A stretch of DNA of 64,000 bases from Chamaecrista fasciculata (lineage: Eukaryota > Streptophyta > Magnoliopsida > Fabales > Fabaceae). The stretch is from assembly GCA_003254925.1 (NCBI GenBank), contig QANZ01041884.1:80694-144693 (forward strand), given 5' to 3'. Position 1 is the first letter of the stretch. Each line of letters starts with the position of its first letter. Below the pieces are notes generated by a model. It did not search any database. It saw only the letters and a program-made list of their open reading frames with translations, and had not been told where the DNA came from. Shown here piece after piece: positions 48,256 to 60,400 of the stretch. The position numbers and the translations under genes were made by a program.

Positions 48256-51200
48256 ATGGTGACACCAGAAACAGGCATATTAATATCGACGGCTCTGAAC
48301 GCACGGACCATAGGGTGCGACGATGAGTCTCCGACCCTAGTGCTGGCTCATGGGTTCGGGACGAGCCAGGACATATGGGAGAAAGTGGTTCCGTTGCTAG
48401 CCCAACACTACCGAATCGTGGTCTTCGATTGGCCTTTTTCTGGAGCCATCAAAGACCGAAGGCTCTATGAGGCTCACAAATATGAGTCCTTCGAGCCATT
48501 CGCCGATGACTTAATCGCACTCATGGATGATTTGGACCTCAAATCTCCACCCACGTTCGTTGGTCACTCCATGTCTGCTATGATCGGTTGCATTGCTTCT
48601 GTTAAACGGCCTAACCTCTTTACCAAACTCATCCTCCTCTGTGCTTCCCCCAGGTAATTTATTATTATTCTATTTTTCCATATATATTAACAAAATTAAC
48701 TATCTACCACTAAATGCTTGGTTATTCCAATTTCTATATAATTAAGATCTTGGAGTTTAAATTAATAAACTCTTACACTCTTCTTAAAAGAGTTTTGCTC
48801 TCCAACAAGGATGAATTCTTCTCTAGACCGTAAGACAGGTAAGTGAAGTGAAAGAAATTTTATAGCCTTAAAAAAATAATCTTGTGTTACTATTAAGATT
48901 TAATTTTATCTTCAATATATTTTTTAAAAAAACTAAATTTTATTTTGTTGTTAAAAGTTTATCTCAACTAGTATATTAATTACTGTTTTACATATCATTA
49001 ATTTATTTACTAACGGAGATTCGGTTTATCAGAAAGGATTAATTTTTCATAACGTGCTAAACTCAAGTAGTTTAACTTTTTTTTTTTTTGGGTAAATTAT
49101 ACTTTGGTATTCTGTTCTATGGGCCGATTTCACTTTGGTACTCTATTCTTTCAAAAGTGACACTTTGGTACCTTGTTCTTTCAAAAGTGACGTTTTGGTA
49201 CCCTGTTCTTTGCACAATTAACACTTTGGTACCTTGTTCTATGAAACAATTTCACTTTGATACCTTGTTCTTTCGCGATTTGTTACCCTATTTTATCTCT
49301 TTTAGGGTACTAAAATGTTAACGGTGCAAAGAACATAGTACCAAAATGTCACTTTTCAAAGAATAGGGAACCAAAATGTTAAAGGTGCAAAGAACATAGT
49401 ACCAAAGTGTTACTTTTAAAAGAACAGGATACCAAAATGAAATTCGTCCAAAGAACAGGTACCAAAATGTAATTTACCAAACTGTACTTTAAAATTGTCT
49501 TTAATGGAAGGTACATGTGAATATATATATATATATCATTTACATTTTAATAGGTAAGATTTTTTTTTTTTTAAAAAAATGAGACTAAGAATTTCTAGTG
49601 TAATTTTTTTCCATTATGCTAAGTTATATTTTTAAAATATCTAATATGGTCAAAAACTATTTTTTAAAAAAATTAAATAAATGTTGATAAACTTTACTAA
49701 AATATTAAAATATGAATGATAAAAAGTAAATTTGACCCAAATTAAGGAATAAAATTATATTTATATCCTTTTCCTTTCTTTTTATAGTTAATTGATGATT
49801 GATTGATTAGTTGAAGTGACGTGCTCATTGTTGTTGTTACTTTGGCTCTGTCTGTGTAGTAAATCTGTATGGTGGAAAAAGAAAAAAAAGGGTGATATAA
49901 ATCCACTCAAAGAAACAAATAGTACTTGAATATATATATTATATAGTAGACGTGGGTCACATACATTTTGTGTTTGTTTTTCTCGTCTGTGACATGTTAC
50001 CGGAATAATAACCAAATGAATAGTATAATTATTCAGTAAAATTTAATTTGTTTTTTTTTTTGTGGGGTTTGGAATAAATTAAAATAGAGGGTGCCTTCCG
50101 AGAGCAACAAAAGTACAAAACACTTAATCCACTTTTTACCAGAAAAAAAACACCTAATCCACTGGGTCAAAAACTTTGACTGTGAAGAAAGTTACGATAT
50201 ATAAATATAAATATTGATTTATTTATTTATCCCTCTAAATATATCTGTTTTAAAATGAACCAACCAATCATGTGGTGTGAACGGGATTGGCTATGAGTGT
50301 GTGTATTTTTGGTTGCTCAAGGTATTCCAGCTCGATGGACCGAAGATTAATCCTCCGCCAAATGAGTGTGTGTATTTGATCTTTCTTTGTACTGTTGTGC
50401 TTGAATTTCATTGTTGGCTTTCTGGGCTTCGTTGCAACTTGCATCTCATATTCTCATGGTTTTAAATTTAATTTCATCCACCAAATACATACAATTTATA
50501 TGCAGACAAATAACGTCAGCCCGATTAGACTAATTGCACAGTTCCACAGCAAATTAATTAAACAAAAACTCAAATTTTCAGTTGAACATAGCTTCCTCCC
50601 CATAAAACTACCATTCCCTCTTCACCAAATTTCAAGATTTTTCTCACTTTAGATTGCCAACTGTACTAATTCCCTTTTCCCACCTCAATTTGGTATATGC
50701 TTTTTCATAATTGAAAAAAAATTATGAAAAAGATTATTATTGGGGTTCATTGGATCTTCTTCTTCTGTACACAAACCTCAATATAGAAAAAAAGAAGATA
50801 ATCCTTTCCATATCAGAGCTCTTTGGAATTTCTAATTTGCAAGTCTTCTCCTTATATGGCTTGCCGTCCAAACTAATAACAATATTTAATTTTAAAAATT
50901 TTGAAAATTAAAACGACTTTAAAAAAATAAATTTATAATATTTCAAAATGATAAAAATAAATTATAATTTTTTTAATAACTTCTCATTATTTTATGTTCT
51001 ATTTTAAAAAGTATTATCAAAGAGTTTTTGTTTAATTTTAATATATTTTAAAAACTAATAAAAAGCAAATTAATTTTTTAGATACCTTTTATAAGTATTT
51101 TTTTGTGGACTATCATAGTATCATACGCTTTTTTTATTCAAATTTACTGACTGTGAAACTCTAAGGGTCCGTTTGGTACCTAAATAGGTATGTAAAGTAG

Positions 51201-52112
51201 ATAAAGATTTAAAGTGTTTGGTATAAAAAGTTAAGGGAGGGAAAGTAAAATAGATATAAAAAGAAAATGACAAAAATGTCCTTCCCACAATCACCACAAA
51301 ATTACTTTTTTATTTACAAAAAGGTCCCTCTTTATATACAAAAAGGTCCCTAACCTAAATCCTAAAAAAAAATTGGTGGGTGGTGGTGGGTGGCGGCGGG
51401 TGGTGGTGGGTGGTGGTGGGTGGTGGTGGTGGGTGGTGGCGGGTGGTGTCATACCAAATTGGAATTCGTGCATTTACTTTACATACCTCCACTTTACACC
51501 CTACCAAACGGACCCTAAGGTATTGGGATCCTCTTTTTGAATTTGCAGGTTCTGATTGCTGCTACACTTAATAGCTGCTTCAACAAAAATTCTAGCAGTG
51601 CTGTTGTGAACATGANAAATTTTTCATATTTATTTTATTTAAAAAAAAAAACTGTATAATTGAATAACTTATATGTATATTATAGGTATTTAAATGTGGA
51701 AGGGTATGAAGGTGGGTTCAATAACTCAGACTTGGAGAAGTTATTCTCATCAATGAAGTCAGACTACGAGGCGTGGGCTTCGTCGTTCTCATCAATTGCA
51801 ATCGACCCAAACGACGCCGTTTCGGTGGAGAAGCTGAAACAGAGCCTGCTAAGCATGGGAGGTGACGTGGCAGTTCCATTGGCGAAGACAGTGTTTTGCA
51901 GCGACTACAGAGAATTACTGGAGAAGGTAGAAATCCCCTGCACTATCGTCCAGACTTGTAACGATATGGCCGTCCCACAAAGCGTAGGATTCTACTTAGC
52001 CAAGAAAATCAAAGCCAAAACCAATTTGGAGATCATTGATACTATTGGCCATTTCCCTCAACTAACAGCACATCTTAAGCTAGTTGAGGTCATAAATACT
52101 GCATTAGTATAG
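48256..52112 (+). CDS. DLK2: D14/KAI2-family alpha/beta hydrolase, DLK2-like, 274 aa
   Basis: Exons 48256-48653 and 51686-52112 join as AG|G, giving ASPR-YLN. A single intron at this codon is the family's standard position. The ATG at 48256 lies just after the CT-rich leader. The alpha/beta hydrolase fold shows HGFG at 32-35 (oxyanion side), Ser105 in GHSMSAMIG, Asp226 in CNDMAVP and His255 in GHFPQL: a complete catalytic triad. The lid region covers about residues 134-195. The length matches D14 and KAI2 (about 267-270 aa). The FSGAIKD...LY segment after FDW differs from the YDxxxAG context of D14/KAI2 and fits my recollection of DLK2; the neighbouring genes support that. D14 and KAI2 perceive strigolactone and karrikin-like signals; DLK2 is a divergent member, transcriptionally induced by KAI2 signalling, whose ligand is unclear. 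The intron (3.0 kb) carries at least two MITEs. No defect is seen. Confidence 0.9.
49091..49478. mobile_element. Foldback MITE in DLK2-like intron, 388 bp
   Basis: GGTAAATTATACTTTGGTA at the left and ACCAAAATGTAATTTACC at the right form the termini. The arms are built of four or so tandem words of the type CTTTGGTACCTTGTTCTTT. No target duplication could be fixed because the left flank is a T-run. Confidence 0.7.
50134..50146 (+). mobile_element. Ultra-short insertion TTTTACCAG-A(n)
   Basis: A 13-bp insert TTTTACCAGAAAA lies between AAAACACTTAATCCACT and AAAACACCTAATCCACT (50117-50133, 50147-50163; one mismatch). It is inside the DLK2-like intron. Confidence 0.6.
50316..50366 (-). repeat. 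Possible truncated copy of the 38.5 kb SINE
   Basis: GATTAATCCTCCGC and the preceding AAGGTATTCC...CTCGATGG words match, with differences, the 3' half of the SINE at 38487-38663. It is short and diverged, so the assignment is tentative. Confidence 0.35.
51165..51515. mobile_element. Tourist/PIF-Harbinger-type MITE, 351 bp
   Basis: Terminal inverted repeats GGGTCCGTTTGGTA and TACCAAACGGACCC are perfect over 14 bp. A TAA triplet flanks both ends (51162-51164, 51516-51518), the PIF/Harbinger target. It lies in the DLK2-like intron about 170 bp before exon 2 and contains a G-rich minisatellite. Confidence 0.9.
51375..51448 (+). repeat. G-rich minisatellite (GGTGGT/GGGT)
   Basis: About 74 bp of irregular GGTGGTGGGT units contain many GG and GGG runs, and no A at all. 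It lies within the Tourist-type MITE and could form G-quadruplexes in the transcribed (non-template) strand or the pre-mRNA. Confidence 0.85.
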
Positions 52113-53229
52113 TTTTAGCCCTCAATATCTCTTTCTTAATATATTAGAATTAGTTTAATTTGTGGCAGTAGAAATTGAAACCGATGGTGATTGATTAGTA
52201 TTATTACTGTTTAATTGTGCTTTGTGTTAATTAAGTGAGGAAAATATATGATTGATTAGTTTTGTGGATGGATGTGCATGAATGGATTGGAATAGGTACT
52301 ATGTACTATGTTTTAGTGGTGGCCAGTGTTGATTAATGGTAAAGCGGCCAAATTGTCTCTGTATTAATTATTTTCTTCATTTTAATTAGTATAGCTTTAA
52401 TTTGTTCATGTCTCTCTACATAAGTGTATATCACTATGTATTGGTAATTCCCTGTTTTTTTAATTTGCTTAATTGGTGTTATTGAGACAAACGTGCATTA
52501 TTCCATAGATGGATAGGAGATAATGACTGTCCATATCCCACTTTTGTTTTGGTTTCCTATAAGTATTTTCAATTGGTGGAATTAGTTTTATTTGAAGTAT
52601 TATTATCAGATATTATATATCAATATTTATACTAATAAGGATTCAAATTTGAGTTCACACATTGTGAAGGACTAACCTTTCTTGTTAAACCTAATCTTGA
52701 TTGATATTGTCCAAGCTAAGTTGAATTAGTCAATACTCACTCATGTACACAAAAAAATGTAAATATGGAATGCGGTGGGATGCTTGAATCCTTGAAAGTG
52801 AGGTTGGTAGTGCATTTGATGTATGTTAGAGAAAGATAAAAGGAAAAGCAGAGACAAAACTTGTGAATAAAGATCCAAGAGTGAATCCTCACAATTTCCA
52901 TCATTGATATTTTTTGTGAATTTAAAAAGAGAAAGAAAGGGGTAGAAAAAGAAATTATAAATCCTACAAATTTTTATTTCATGAGACTTATACTTTTCTC
53001 TTTCTACCTTTTCTTTTTTATTTTTGAATTTACAAAAAAGTAAAAGATAAAAATGTTGATGATCTAGTCCCTAGAAGAATAATCTCCTACGCATATGCTA
53101 TTAGGAGAATAATCAAGTTGTATACTGATAATAGTAAAAGCAATTGTAGTGACTCGGGTGACCTATTCTTAGTTTTGCAACGAGAGCCATAGCTTTATTA
53201 ATAAGATTTGATTGTTCCTAGCCTATTCA
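52113..53229. other. DLK2-like 3' UTR and intergenic
   Basis: The 3' UTR likely occupies the first 200-300 bases. No other gene or repeat with clear ends is seen. Confidence 0.4.
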
Positions 53230-53875
53230 AGGCTTAGAGCGACTTCTTTTTTCGTAAAAAGAGGGGACGTATTATTAATAACCAAAGTTTAAGGATTACA
53301 AATCAACCCACACCAATCCTTTTTAAGAAACATAGTCCTAAAACAATAAGCTAAATACATGGGAAGAATAGAAATTGGAACCCTATAAAAAATGACTAAA
53401 TCAAAAGAATCATGAACTACTGAGATGTCAGCACAAAAATTTCCCTACCTAGCAATGTGCTGGAGCTTAAATTACTAAATCCTTTCGAGCTTTAACCTGC
53501 AACGAAGAATTAAGAGGAAGTAATGATGTGTGGTAGAATGTGACTAATTAGAGATGAAATCAATTACATAGGTGCAATCAGATCCCACAACAAGAGCCTC
53601 ACAACCAAATTGTACGTAAAGCAAGCTCAATTCCATAAAAAATAGTCCATAACTCAGCAAAGTGTACTAGTACCAAGACCAAGAAACATGTTAAACCCCC
53701 CAATTCAATGACCATTGTGATCTCCCAAAGAAGGTAGATGAAGTAGGTGCCATGTGGAACCAAGAGGGCATTGAGAGATGAATTAGTGGCATTGATTTTG
53801 ATCCACTCATTAAAATCATAAGAAGGTTGGATACACAGCAGAGTTTGAAGTTCTAATCTATGGTTTTTATTAATG
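53230..53875 (-). pseudogene. Degenerate LINE 3' end with RNase H remnant
   Basis: On the minus strand, fragments reading GFNMFLGLGT and ELWTIFYGIELALR resemble the RNase H region of plant L1 ORF2. They are followed by a non-coding tail with TTAATAATACGTCCCC...TTTACGAAAAAA near 53245. Many stops interrupt it. The tail wording (TTAATAATA, CCCC, TTACGAAAAAA) recurs in the 61-bp insert at 53905. Confidence 0.6.
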
Positions 53876-53904
53876 GATTAAAAATAATGGTTGCTGACTA
53901 ATAA

Positions 53905-53965
53905 TTTAATTATGACTGTAATCTTTTGATCTTAATAATATTCCCCAGTTACGAAAAAATAAATG
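53905..53965 (+). mobile_element. Short LINE 3'-tail insertion, 61 bp
   Basis: The insert contains CTTAATAATATTCCCCAGTT then ACGAAAAAATAAATG, matching the 3'-end style of plant L1 LINEs. It is flanked by 22-bp direct repeats AATAATGGTTGCYGACTAATAA (53883-53904, 53966-53987; one mismatch). It links the ultra-short insertions to LINE retroposition. Confidence 0.75.
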
Positions 53966-54240
53966 AATAATGGTTGCCGACTAATAAATTAATATTTCAC
54001 TTTTAACTAGGCCGATTATGCGGAGAATTTAATATTTTTACATAAATCGAAATCCACGAGACCAACAGGCCACAACGTGAAAATTGATATTAAATGGACT
54101 ATGGCCCAAAAAAAATAAACACAACGAAATGGCGTTGAGGCCACCCTGCCCATGGACCATCTTATTGTCCAGGATAGGCCCACACGAATTCCGTCACTGG
54201 ATTCCACAGTTTAATGAAACAGTATATATGATTTATAATA

Positions 54241-54934
54241 AGGGTTAGCCTATAACTATGCGGTTATCCTGTAAAATTTGATTCTTAACATGAGATGCAA
54301 TGGGTCATGAGTTAATATAATAATAACACGTGAAAGAGGTAGTTGTATATAATTAGTGATGTGACTCCATACACAGTTTTGATTGGTTAAAAAAATTATT
54401 ATTTTTAGCAATAAATTACATCAATGGCTATAATTATGTCACATCAGCAATTGCATCCTATGTCAATAATCAAGCTTTGCATCTTTGTAATTTAATGCTT
54501 AAAAATAATAAAATAATAATTTTTTTAACTAATCAAAACTGTGTATGGAGTCACATCACTAATTACATACAACTAACTCTTAATTTTTGGAGAGAAGAAA
54601 CATGGAAGCTCTCATAAATTTTTTTCTTTTTTCTCATGAATTTTGCTTCATTCATAGCTCCATGATGATAGGTACAAATCAGATTCCTTTTATAGAGGAA
54701 ATACACATAATTAAATAAAAGATAAATAAAATAAAGTAACTACTTATCCCTAAAATCATGTACCCACTAGTTAACTCATATATATATATTCAAAAACAAA
54801 CTAAATCTCTAAAATTCAAATATGATGCAACAGATTCATGCTTCCAATAACAATATTATTTTATTATTATTATTTTATTGGCTCATGACCCATTATATCT
54901 CATGTCAAAAATCAAACTTTGCATTATAGTCTAA
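54241..54934. mobile_element. Outer MITE with nested insertions
   Basis: GGTTAGCCTATAA...AACATGAGATGCAATGGGTCATGAG at about 54242-54311 is the inverse of about 54875-54934. Between the arms lie the inner MITE (54333-54580) and about 260 bp of unrelated DNA with a TATA-like word on the minus strand (CTATAAAAGG). Confidence 0.65.
54333..54580. mobile_element. Inner foldback MITE, about 248 bp
   Basis: Arms of about 75 bp: AATTAGTGATGTGACTCCAT and ATGGAGTCACATCACTAATT, extending through CACAGTTTTGATTGGTTAAA. The ends are near GAGGTAGTTGTAT and ACAACTAACTCTT. It is inserted in the 54241-54934 element. Confidence 0.75.
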
Positions 54935-54977
54935 CAAAAAAGAAGTTTCTTTCCTGCCAATGGGATTATTTGTTGTA

Positions 54978-55582
54978 TGATAATAGGCCCAATAATCAGC
55001 AGGCCCAAATGGCAGAGCGTGCCCTCGATCCAGCAGACTACAAGCCCACCAGGTGGAGTGCATGGGCATGAACGCCCTATACCTCACCATCAGGTGTGGA
55101 CGCCCACAATCACAAGGGGTGTGGGCGCCCATGCGTCAACAAATGCGGAAACATTCCCTGAATCAATCAGGAGCCAATTAAGGATCGGCCAAGATCCTCT
55201 GTCAATCAAAGCAGATTACTCTGGGATCCTTTCCCTCGATAACGCCTTGGCCATCAAGGCACCTTTCACAGGAAAAGAAATTACGTAGGAGCAAAGGATC
55301 ACAATCAGATCGGCCAAGATCACAATCAAGCATCTAGGCATTTATGGCAAGATCACAACTGATTACCCTCTGCCAATATAAAAAGTTAACCCTTCACACG
55401 GGAAAAAGGTACGCTCTCTATTCAGTCAATTGAGATTATTGAGCTCATATCCCTTACTAACTTAAACATCGGAGGTGAATCGCAGAGCCACCCATGTGCG
55501 TTCATTGACTTGCAAGCGACTTCCGACCCAGAGTTGCCTCACCGAACCAGGTAATAACCCCCGGCCAGAACAAGGTTCATCA
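54978..55582 (+). mobile_element. Solo LTR, about 605 bp, probable Gypsy/Tat type
   Basis: It begins TGATAATAGG and ends TTCATCA, with a 5-bp target duplication TTGTA on both sides (54973-54977, 55583-55587). It is GC-richer than its surroundings. A CTTAAACATCGGAGGTGAATC motif near 55460 is typical of the R/U5 part of plant Gypsy LTRs and is shared in form with the LTR at 62855-63593. No internal region remains. Confidence 0.8.
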
Positions 55583-55587
55583 TTGTA

Positions 55588-56333
55588 TATATTATTTTGA
55601 CATAAAACATTAGATCTAAATAATTTTTTTAAAAAAATATTTAGTATTATGTTTTCTAATTAAAAACAATATAATTAGAGTTATCAAAATAAGTTTGTCT
55701 GATTAATTTAGTCCTAACCATATTTAATCATAGCTTAATTAAGTGTGAACTCAAAAAACTCAATTTAAAAATAGATTAAAAATTTCTAGCTCGGCCTATT
55801 AGGACCTAGGGTTGGCCTTATAGACCTTCAAAATTTTTTTGGTAATATAATTAAATTAGATAATCTTTGAATTTATTAAAAAAAATTAAAAGATGCAAAT
55901 AGATAATTGTTTAATCTATATAATATATTAAAATAAATTGTCCCCCTCAAAGCATGATCAAACAATAAATGTGAGTTTTGGCCAAAAAAAAAACAATAAA
56001 TGTGAGCACCTCTTCAAGCAAGAATTCAAACTTGGATTTATCCTATTGTTAGAGACTAACTTCTTTTACTAGACTCAACTTCCATTGATATATATAATTT
56101 AATTTCAAATATTAAAATCTTCCTATTATCTATTTCTTCTAATTTTAAATATTAAAATTTATAAAATATAATTACCCATGCATTGCCAAGAGTAAATTTT
56201 AATATGCTTAAAATTAAATAATAAAATAACAAACATGAGAATAAAAATAAATAAAAAANAATTTCCAATAATTGGATTCATGGATATTTCGCCTATCGAA
56301 GATGCTCGTAAATTCCATTTTATAAAAGTTGTT
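55588..56333. other. AT-rich intergenic with one N
   Basis: No gene is seen. The ultra-short insertion at 55976 and an N at 56260 lie here. Confidence 0.35.
55976..55990 (+). mobile_element. Ultra-short insertion TTTTGGCC-A(n)
   Basis: The 15-bp insert TTTTGGCCAAAAAAA lies between perfect 16-bp direct repeats AAACAATAAATGTGAG (55960-55975, 55991-56006). Confidence 0.75.
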
Positions 56334-57212
56334 GGTCAAATGTTCAAATGGGTCATAAATATAAGTTCTTAAGTTCATTTTGGTCTTAAATATTTTAAAA
56401 TACTCAAATTGGTCCTGAATATTGCCATTTAGTTTCATTTTGATCCCACTTTATTAAATGTAATTATATCTCTCTCTCGTTTCAATTTTAAATATTACAA
56501 GTCCAAAGCTATGTGTTGCTTTTGACAAATACTTTCTTTATTAAGTTGGAACGGTTAACAAACGAGGTCAAATCGAGTATCGAAAGTGGATTGCTCGTTT
56601 CAAGATTAAATAAACAAAGTTGATCATATATATCTTGTTTTAAATCCGAATGTAATAAGTTCGGAGCTATAGGTCACTCTTAATGAGCCCCCCTGTTTTG
56701 CCTAGTCGGGTTCCAAACCCACTTTCAAGCCTAATTTGAGTCTATTTGCTGATGATATCAACTAGGCAAAAAAAAAAAAAAGACTTATTAAGAATGACTC
56801 ATCGCAAACTCACTTTCTAGTTTGATTTGAACTCATTTATTGACGGTCTAAATGGGCTAAAAAAAAGACTCGTTAAGAGTAGTCTGTAACTTTGAACTCG
56901 TCACATGCTTGAAACGAAAGAGATATGACCAATTTTGCTTGTTTGATTATAAAACGAGCGACTCACTTTCAAGATTTGATTTGATCCCGTTTGCTGACGG
57001 TTCCAATTGGAGATAAAGTACTTGTTAAAAACAACTCTTTGCTCTCAACTCATCATATTTTAAATTGAAACGAGAGATATAATTACATTAAGTAGTTTGG
57101 GACCAAAATAAAACTAAATGGCAACATTTAGGACCAATTTGAACATTTTGAAATACTTAGGACCAAGATGAACTTAAGGACTTATATTTTGGACCAATTT
57201 GAATATTTCACC
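56334..57212. mobile_element. Large Mutator-type foldback MITE, 879 bp
   Basis: GGTCAAATGTTCAAATGGGTC at the left pairs with GACCAATTTGAATATTTCACC at the right, and the arms continue for hundreds of bases. A 9-bp duplication AAAGTTRTT flanks it (56325-56333, 57213-57221; one mismatch). It ends about 200 bp before the crotonase gene start and may supply part of its promoter. Confidence 0.75.
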
Positions 57213-57409
57213 AAAGTTATTTCATGATAAACTAAAGAGTAGAGAGATCACGAATCCAATTGGGGGGCCTAAGTAATACGAAAGCAAACTTATACGACAG
57301 GGACGTAATAACAATAAATCATAGGGACTAAAGCGTCAACAATTGCGAGAAAAATATCACTCCCTCTCGCTAGCAGACTTTCCTTTTCACACAGTCATAA
57401 AAGAAGAGC

Positions 57410-57466
57410 ATGCGATTGCGATGCGAAGCATTGTATGTAGTCGTGGTGGAGCTCCTCGCTTTCTGA
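57410..57466 (+). promoter_or_regulatory. Overlapping uORF at the crotonase start
   Basis: An ATG 11 nt before the main start opens an 18-codon frame that ends TGA at 57466, out of frame with and overlapping the main ORF. It matters only if transcription starts upstream of 57410, which is not visible in the sequence. Confidence 0.4.
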
Positions 57467-60400
57467 GTTTTCTCTGCTATTCTTCTCTCTGCAAATTCAC
57501 CACAACATCATCATCATCATCGTCGTCGTCTTTCTTCCGACCCATTGCTACCATGGCTTCTGCCGCCGAAGAATTTGTGAAGGGTAACCTTCATCCAAAC
57601 GGCGTCGCTGTTATCACCCTTGATCGCCCCAAAGCTCTCAACGCCATGAACCTAGGTCTTTTTTTTTCTTCATTTTCTGCCTTCCTCTTTTCGCTCTAAC
57701 TATTTTCTTGATTCCAGTTTATTTGGTTTTCTTGTTATGTTCTGTGTAATCTTTAGTTGCGAAATGTGTACGGAGCTGTGTTCTAATACGATTATTGCTG
57801 CGAAAAGAAAGCCTGGGAGGCTGGGATTAATTGTAGAAGTTTTGGGATATTGATGGAGTGATAATTTGGGTTTGGGGTTTTTCTTATCGAAATTCGTGTG
57901 AATGATATTTAGGGATTTGAAACATTTATCTATATCTTGACTTGGACTATTTATGGAGCAGATATGGATATAAAGTTTAAAAGTTATCTGGATGAATGGG
58001 AATTGGATCCGAGAGTCAAATGTGTTCTGGTTGAAGGCAGCTCAGCACGTGCCTTTTCTGCAGGTATGATTGGGTAGTAAATAATTTCATAATCTTCCTC
58101 TTTAACAGTCCATATTTTATTTAAGCATATAAATGGCTTCGTCTAAAATGTATAGAAGTTGGCTTCTCTTTGATGAGAGTTATTTTAGATTCCTTGCAGT
58201 TTTCTTGAGTGTTAGGCTGGGTTGTCACCATTTATTATATATGCAGGAATGGATATTAAAGGGGTTGCTGCTGAAATTCAAAACGACAAAAACACTCCTC
58301 TAGTGCCGAAGGTCAAATTATAGTACTTGATTTCTCCTCAAGTTTATAAATATGTCCTTATCCGGTTGCAACTCTGATGTGCATCATTGTGTATACTGTT
58401 GTTTAGTTGTCCATCAACATCATGTCATCATCATCCTCTGATGGAAGGAATGGGCAATTTACGTGTGCTTATTGCCAGAATTAGTACTGTGTGTATTCCA
58501 AAATTAAAACTAAAGGTTTATTTGCTAGAGGGCCAAAGTTGAAGCACGTTATTATTTGCATATTGGCTAAAACAAAAATGCACAGAACTTGTTGGTGAGC
58601 TCCCTTCCCCTATCATATATTTTAAGTGTGTATATATATATATTTTCCCTCTGTTGGACTCCACTTGCATCTATAGCTATAATTATGCTCTTTTGACACA
58701 GGTTTTATTGTTTCTTTATATTGAACTCCTTTTTGTAGTTTTACTAGATGTGCTTACTAGACCAGTAAATGCCATTTGGATGGTTTTAGCCTTTTAGGTA
58801 ATTTCTATGTATCAATTGTATTGCATTTTGTTATCATAAAGTGCTTTTAGTATGTCAATTATGTGTTTACCTACATCTTTCATTACCGGATTGGCGAGTA
58901 TTACTTTTCAATGTGTTATGTTTAAATTATTTCCTATCATGCTGACACTTCAGGTCTTCTCTGCTGAGTACTCTTTGATTTGCAAAATTTCTGAGTACAA
59001 GAAGCCATATATAAGTCTCATGGATGGAATAACAATGGGTTTTGGAATTGGTCTATCTGGCCATGGCCGCTGTCGCATCATAACTGAGGTATATAGGACC
59101 TTGTGATAACGGACTATTTTAGTCTTCTTTATACCATAAATTCGTGAAAATGCATTTTTGATCTTGTTTATAACTTTTATACATTATCATATTTTCAGAG
59201 AACACTTCTAGCAATGCCAGAAAATGGGATTGGTTTGTTTCCCGACGTAGGTTTTGCTTATATAGCAGCACAAAGTCCAGGAGGAGGATCCGTTGGTATT
59301 TCTTTGTATTTTAAAATATGAAGTTCCTTTTTTCCATGGCTTTAACTAGACAAGTTAGTTCATGTATGATGCATTAATTTTATTCTTTTGCGCACTACTT
59401 TGCCATAAATCTTGTCCTCAACAAATCAGTAGCATTTTTATGTGGTATTCTACAATGGCATGTTCTTCTCTTTGGTTTCTTGTAAATCACTGACTCTCAG
59501 GTCGTTATCAAAATTTTACTAATCGCAGGTGCTTATCTTGGACTGACTGGAAAAAGGATATCTACTCCTTCAGATGCAATATTTGTTGGACTTGGAACAC
59601 ATTATGTGCCATCTGGAAAGTTAGGTTCATTCAAGGAGGCCCTTTTAGCAACTAACTTGTACGTCTCATTATGAACCTTTTATGTATTTATATTTTCCAC
59701 AAGAAGAAAAGATAGAGACAAGTGAATTAGTATAAAGTCTCCAATAATACTTTAATTTTCATACCTTTGGAAGTTTGTTGACCTTTGATTTTGTCACTTG
59801 GCTCTGTAGAATTCTGATCCATTTACCTGAGTATTCTGCTTAAGTAACTTAACATTTACAGTCTTTCTGAAAATGGTCAGAGATCCTTGGTATTGAGACT
59901 GTTCTTCACAATACTAATAAATTGTTTAAAGGTTTGTTTTGATACAGAAGTTATGTAATGCATACTCTACAAGTTTTACTGACAATCTCATAGATTGTTC
60001 TATATTTATTGAAAAACGTATTGAATCAATTAGCTACATTTTGAAATAACCCTTTCCTTGAGTACTTACACATGAATCTTCAATTACCTTAAACAAATCC
60101 ATTGATTATACAGTTCTGAGGATCCACATCAGGACATCAAAGTACTTTTAGCAAGATATGAGTCTAACCCAGAGTCTGAGGCACAGCTGAAGTTACTTTT
60201 ACCTCAAATAGTTTCATGCTTTTTACCAAATAAATCAGTTAGCGAGACAATTGAAGAGCTTAAGAAGCACCAATCAAGTGACGATCCCACTGGTATGCTA
60301 TTTGACTTAATTTTGATTGATCTTACCAAGACAGTTGAATTTTGTGTACATCAAGTGCAACTGTTCAAAGCATTAGTTCTTTGCTTACTTTCTTTCTAGT

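Noticed and set aside
54905-55288. Frames of 75-103 aa on both strands
   Set aside because: They lie inside or across the border of the solo LTR at 54978-55582; the apparent coding character only reflects its higher GC content.
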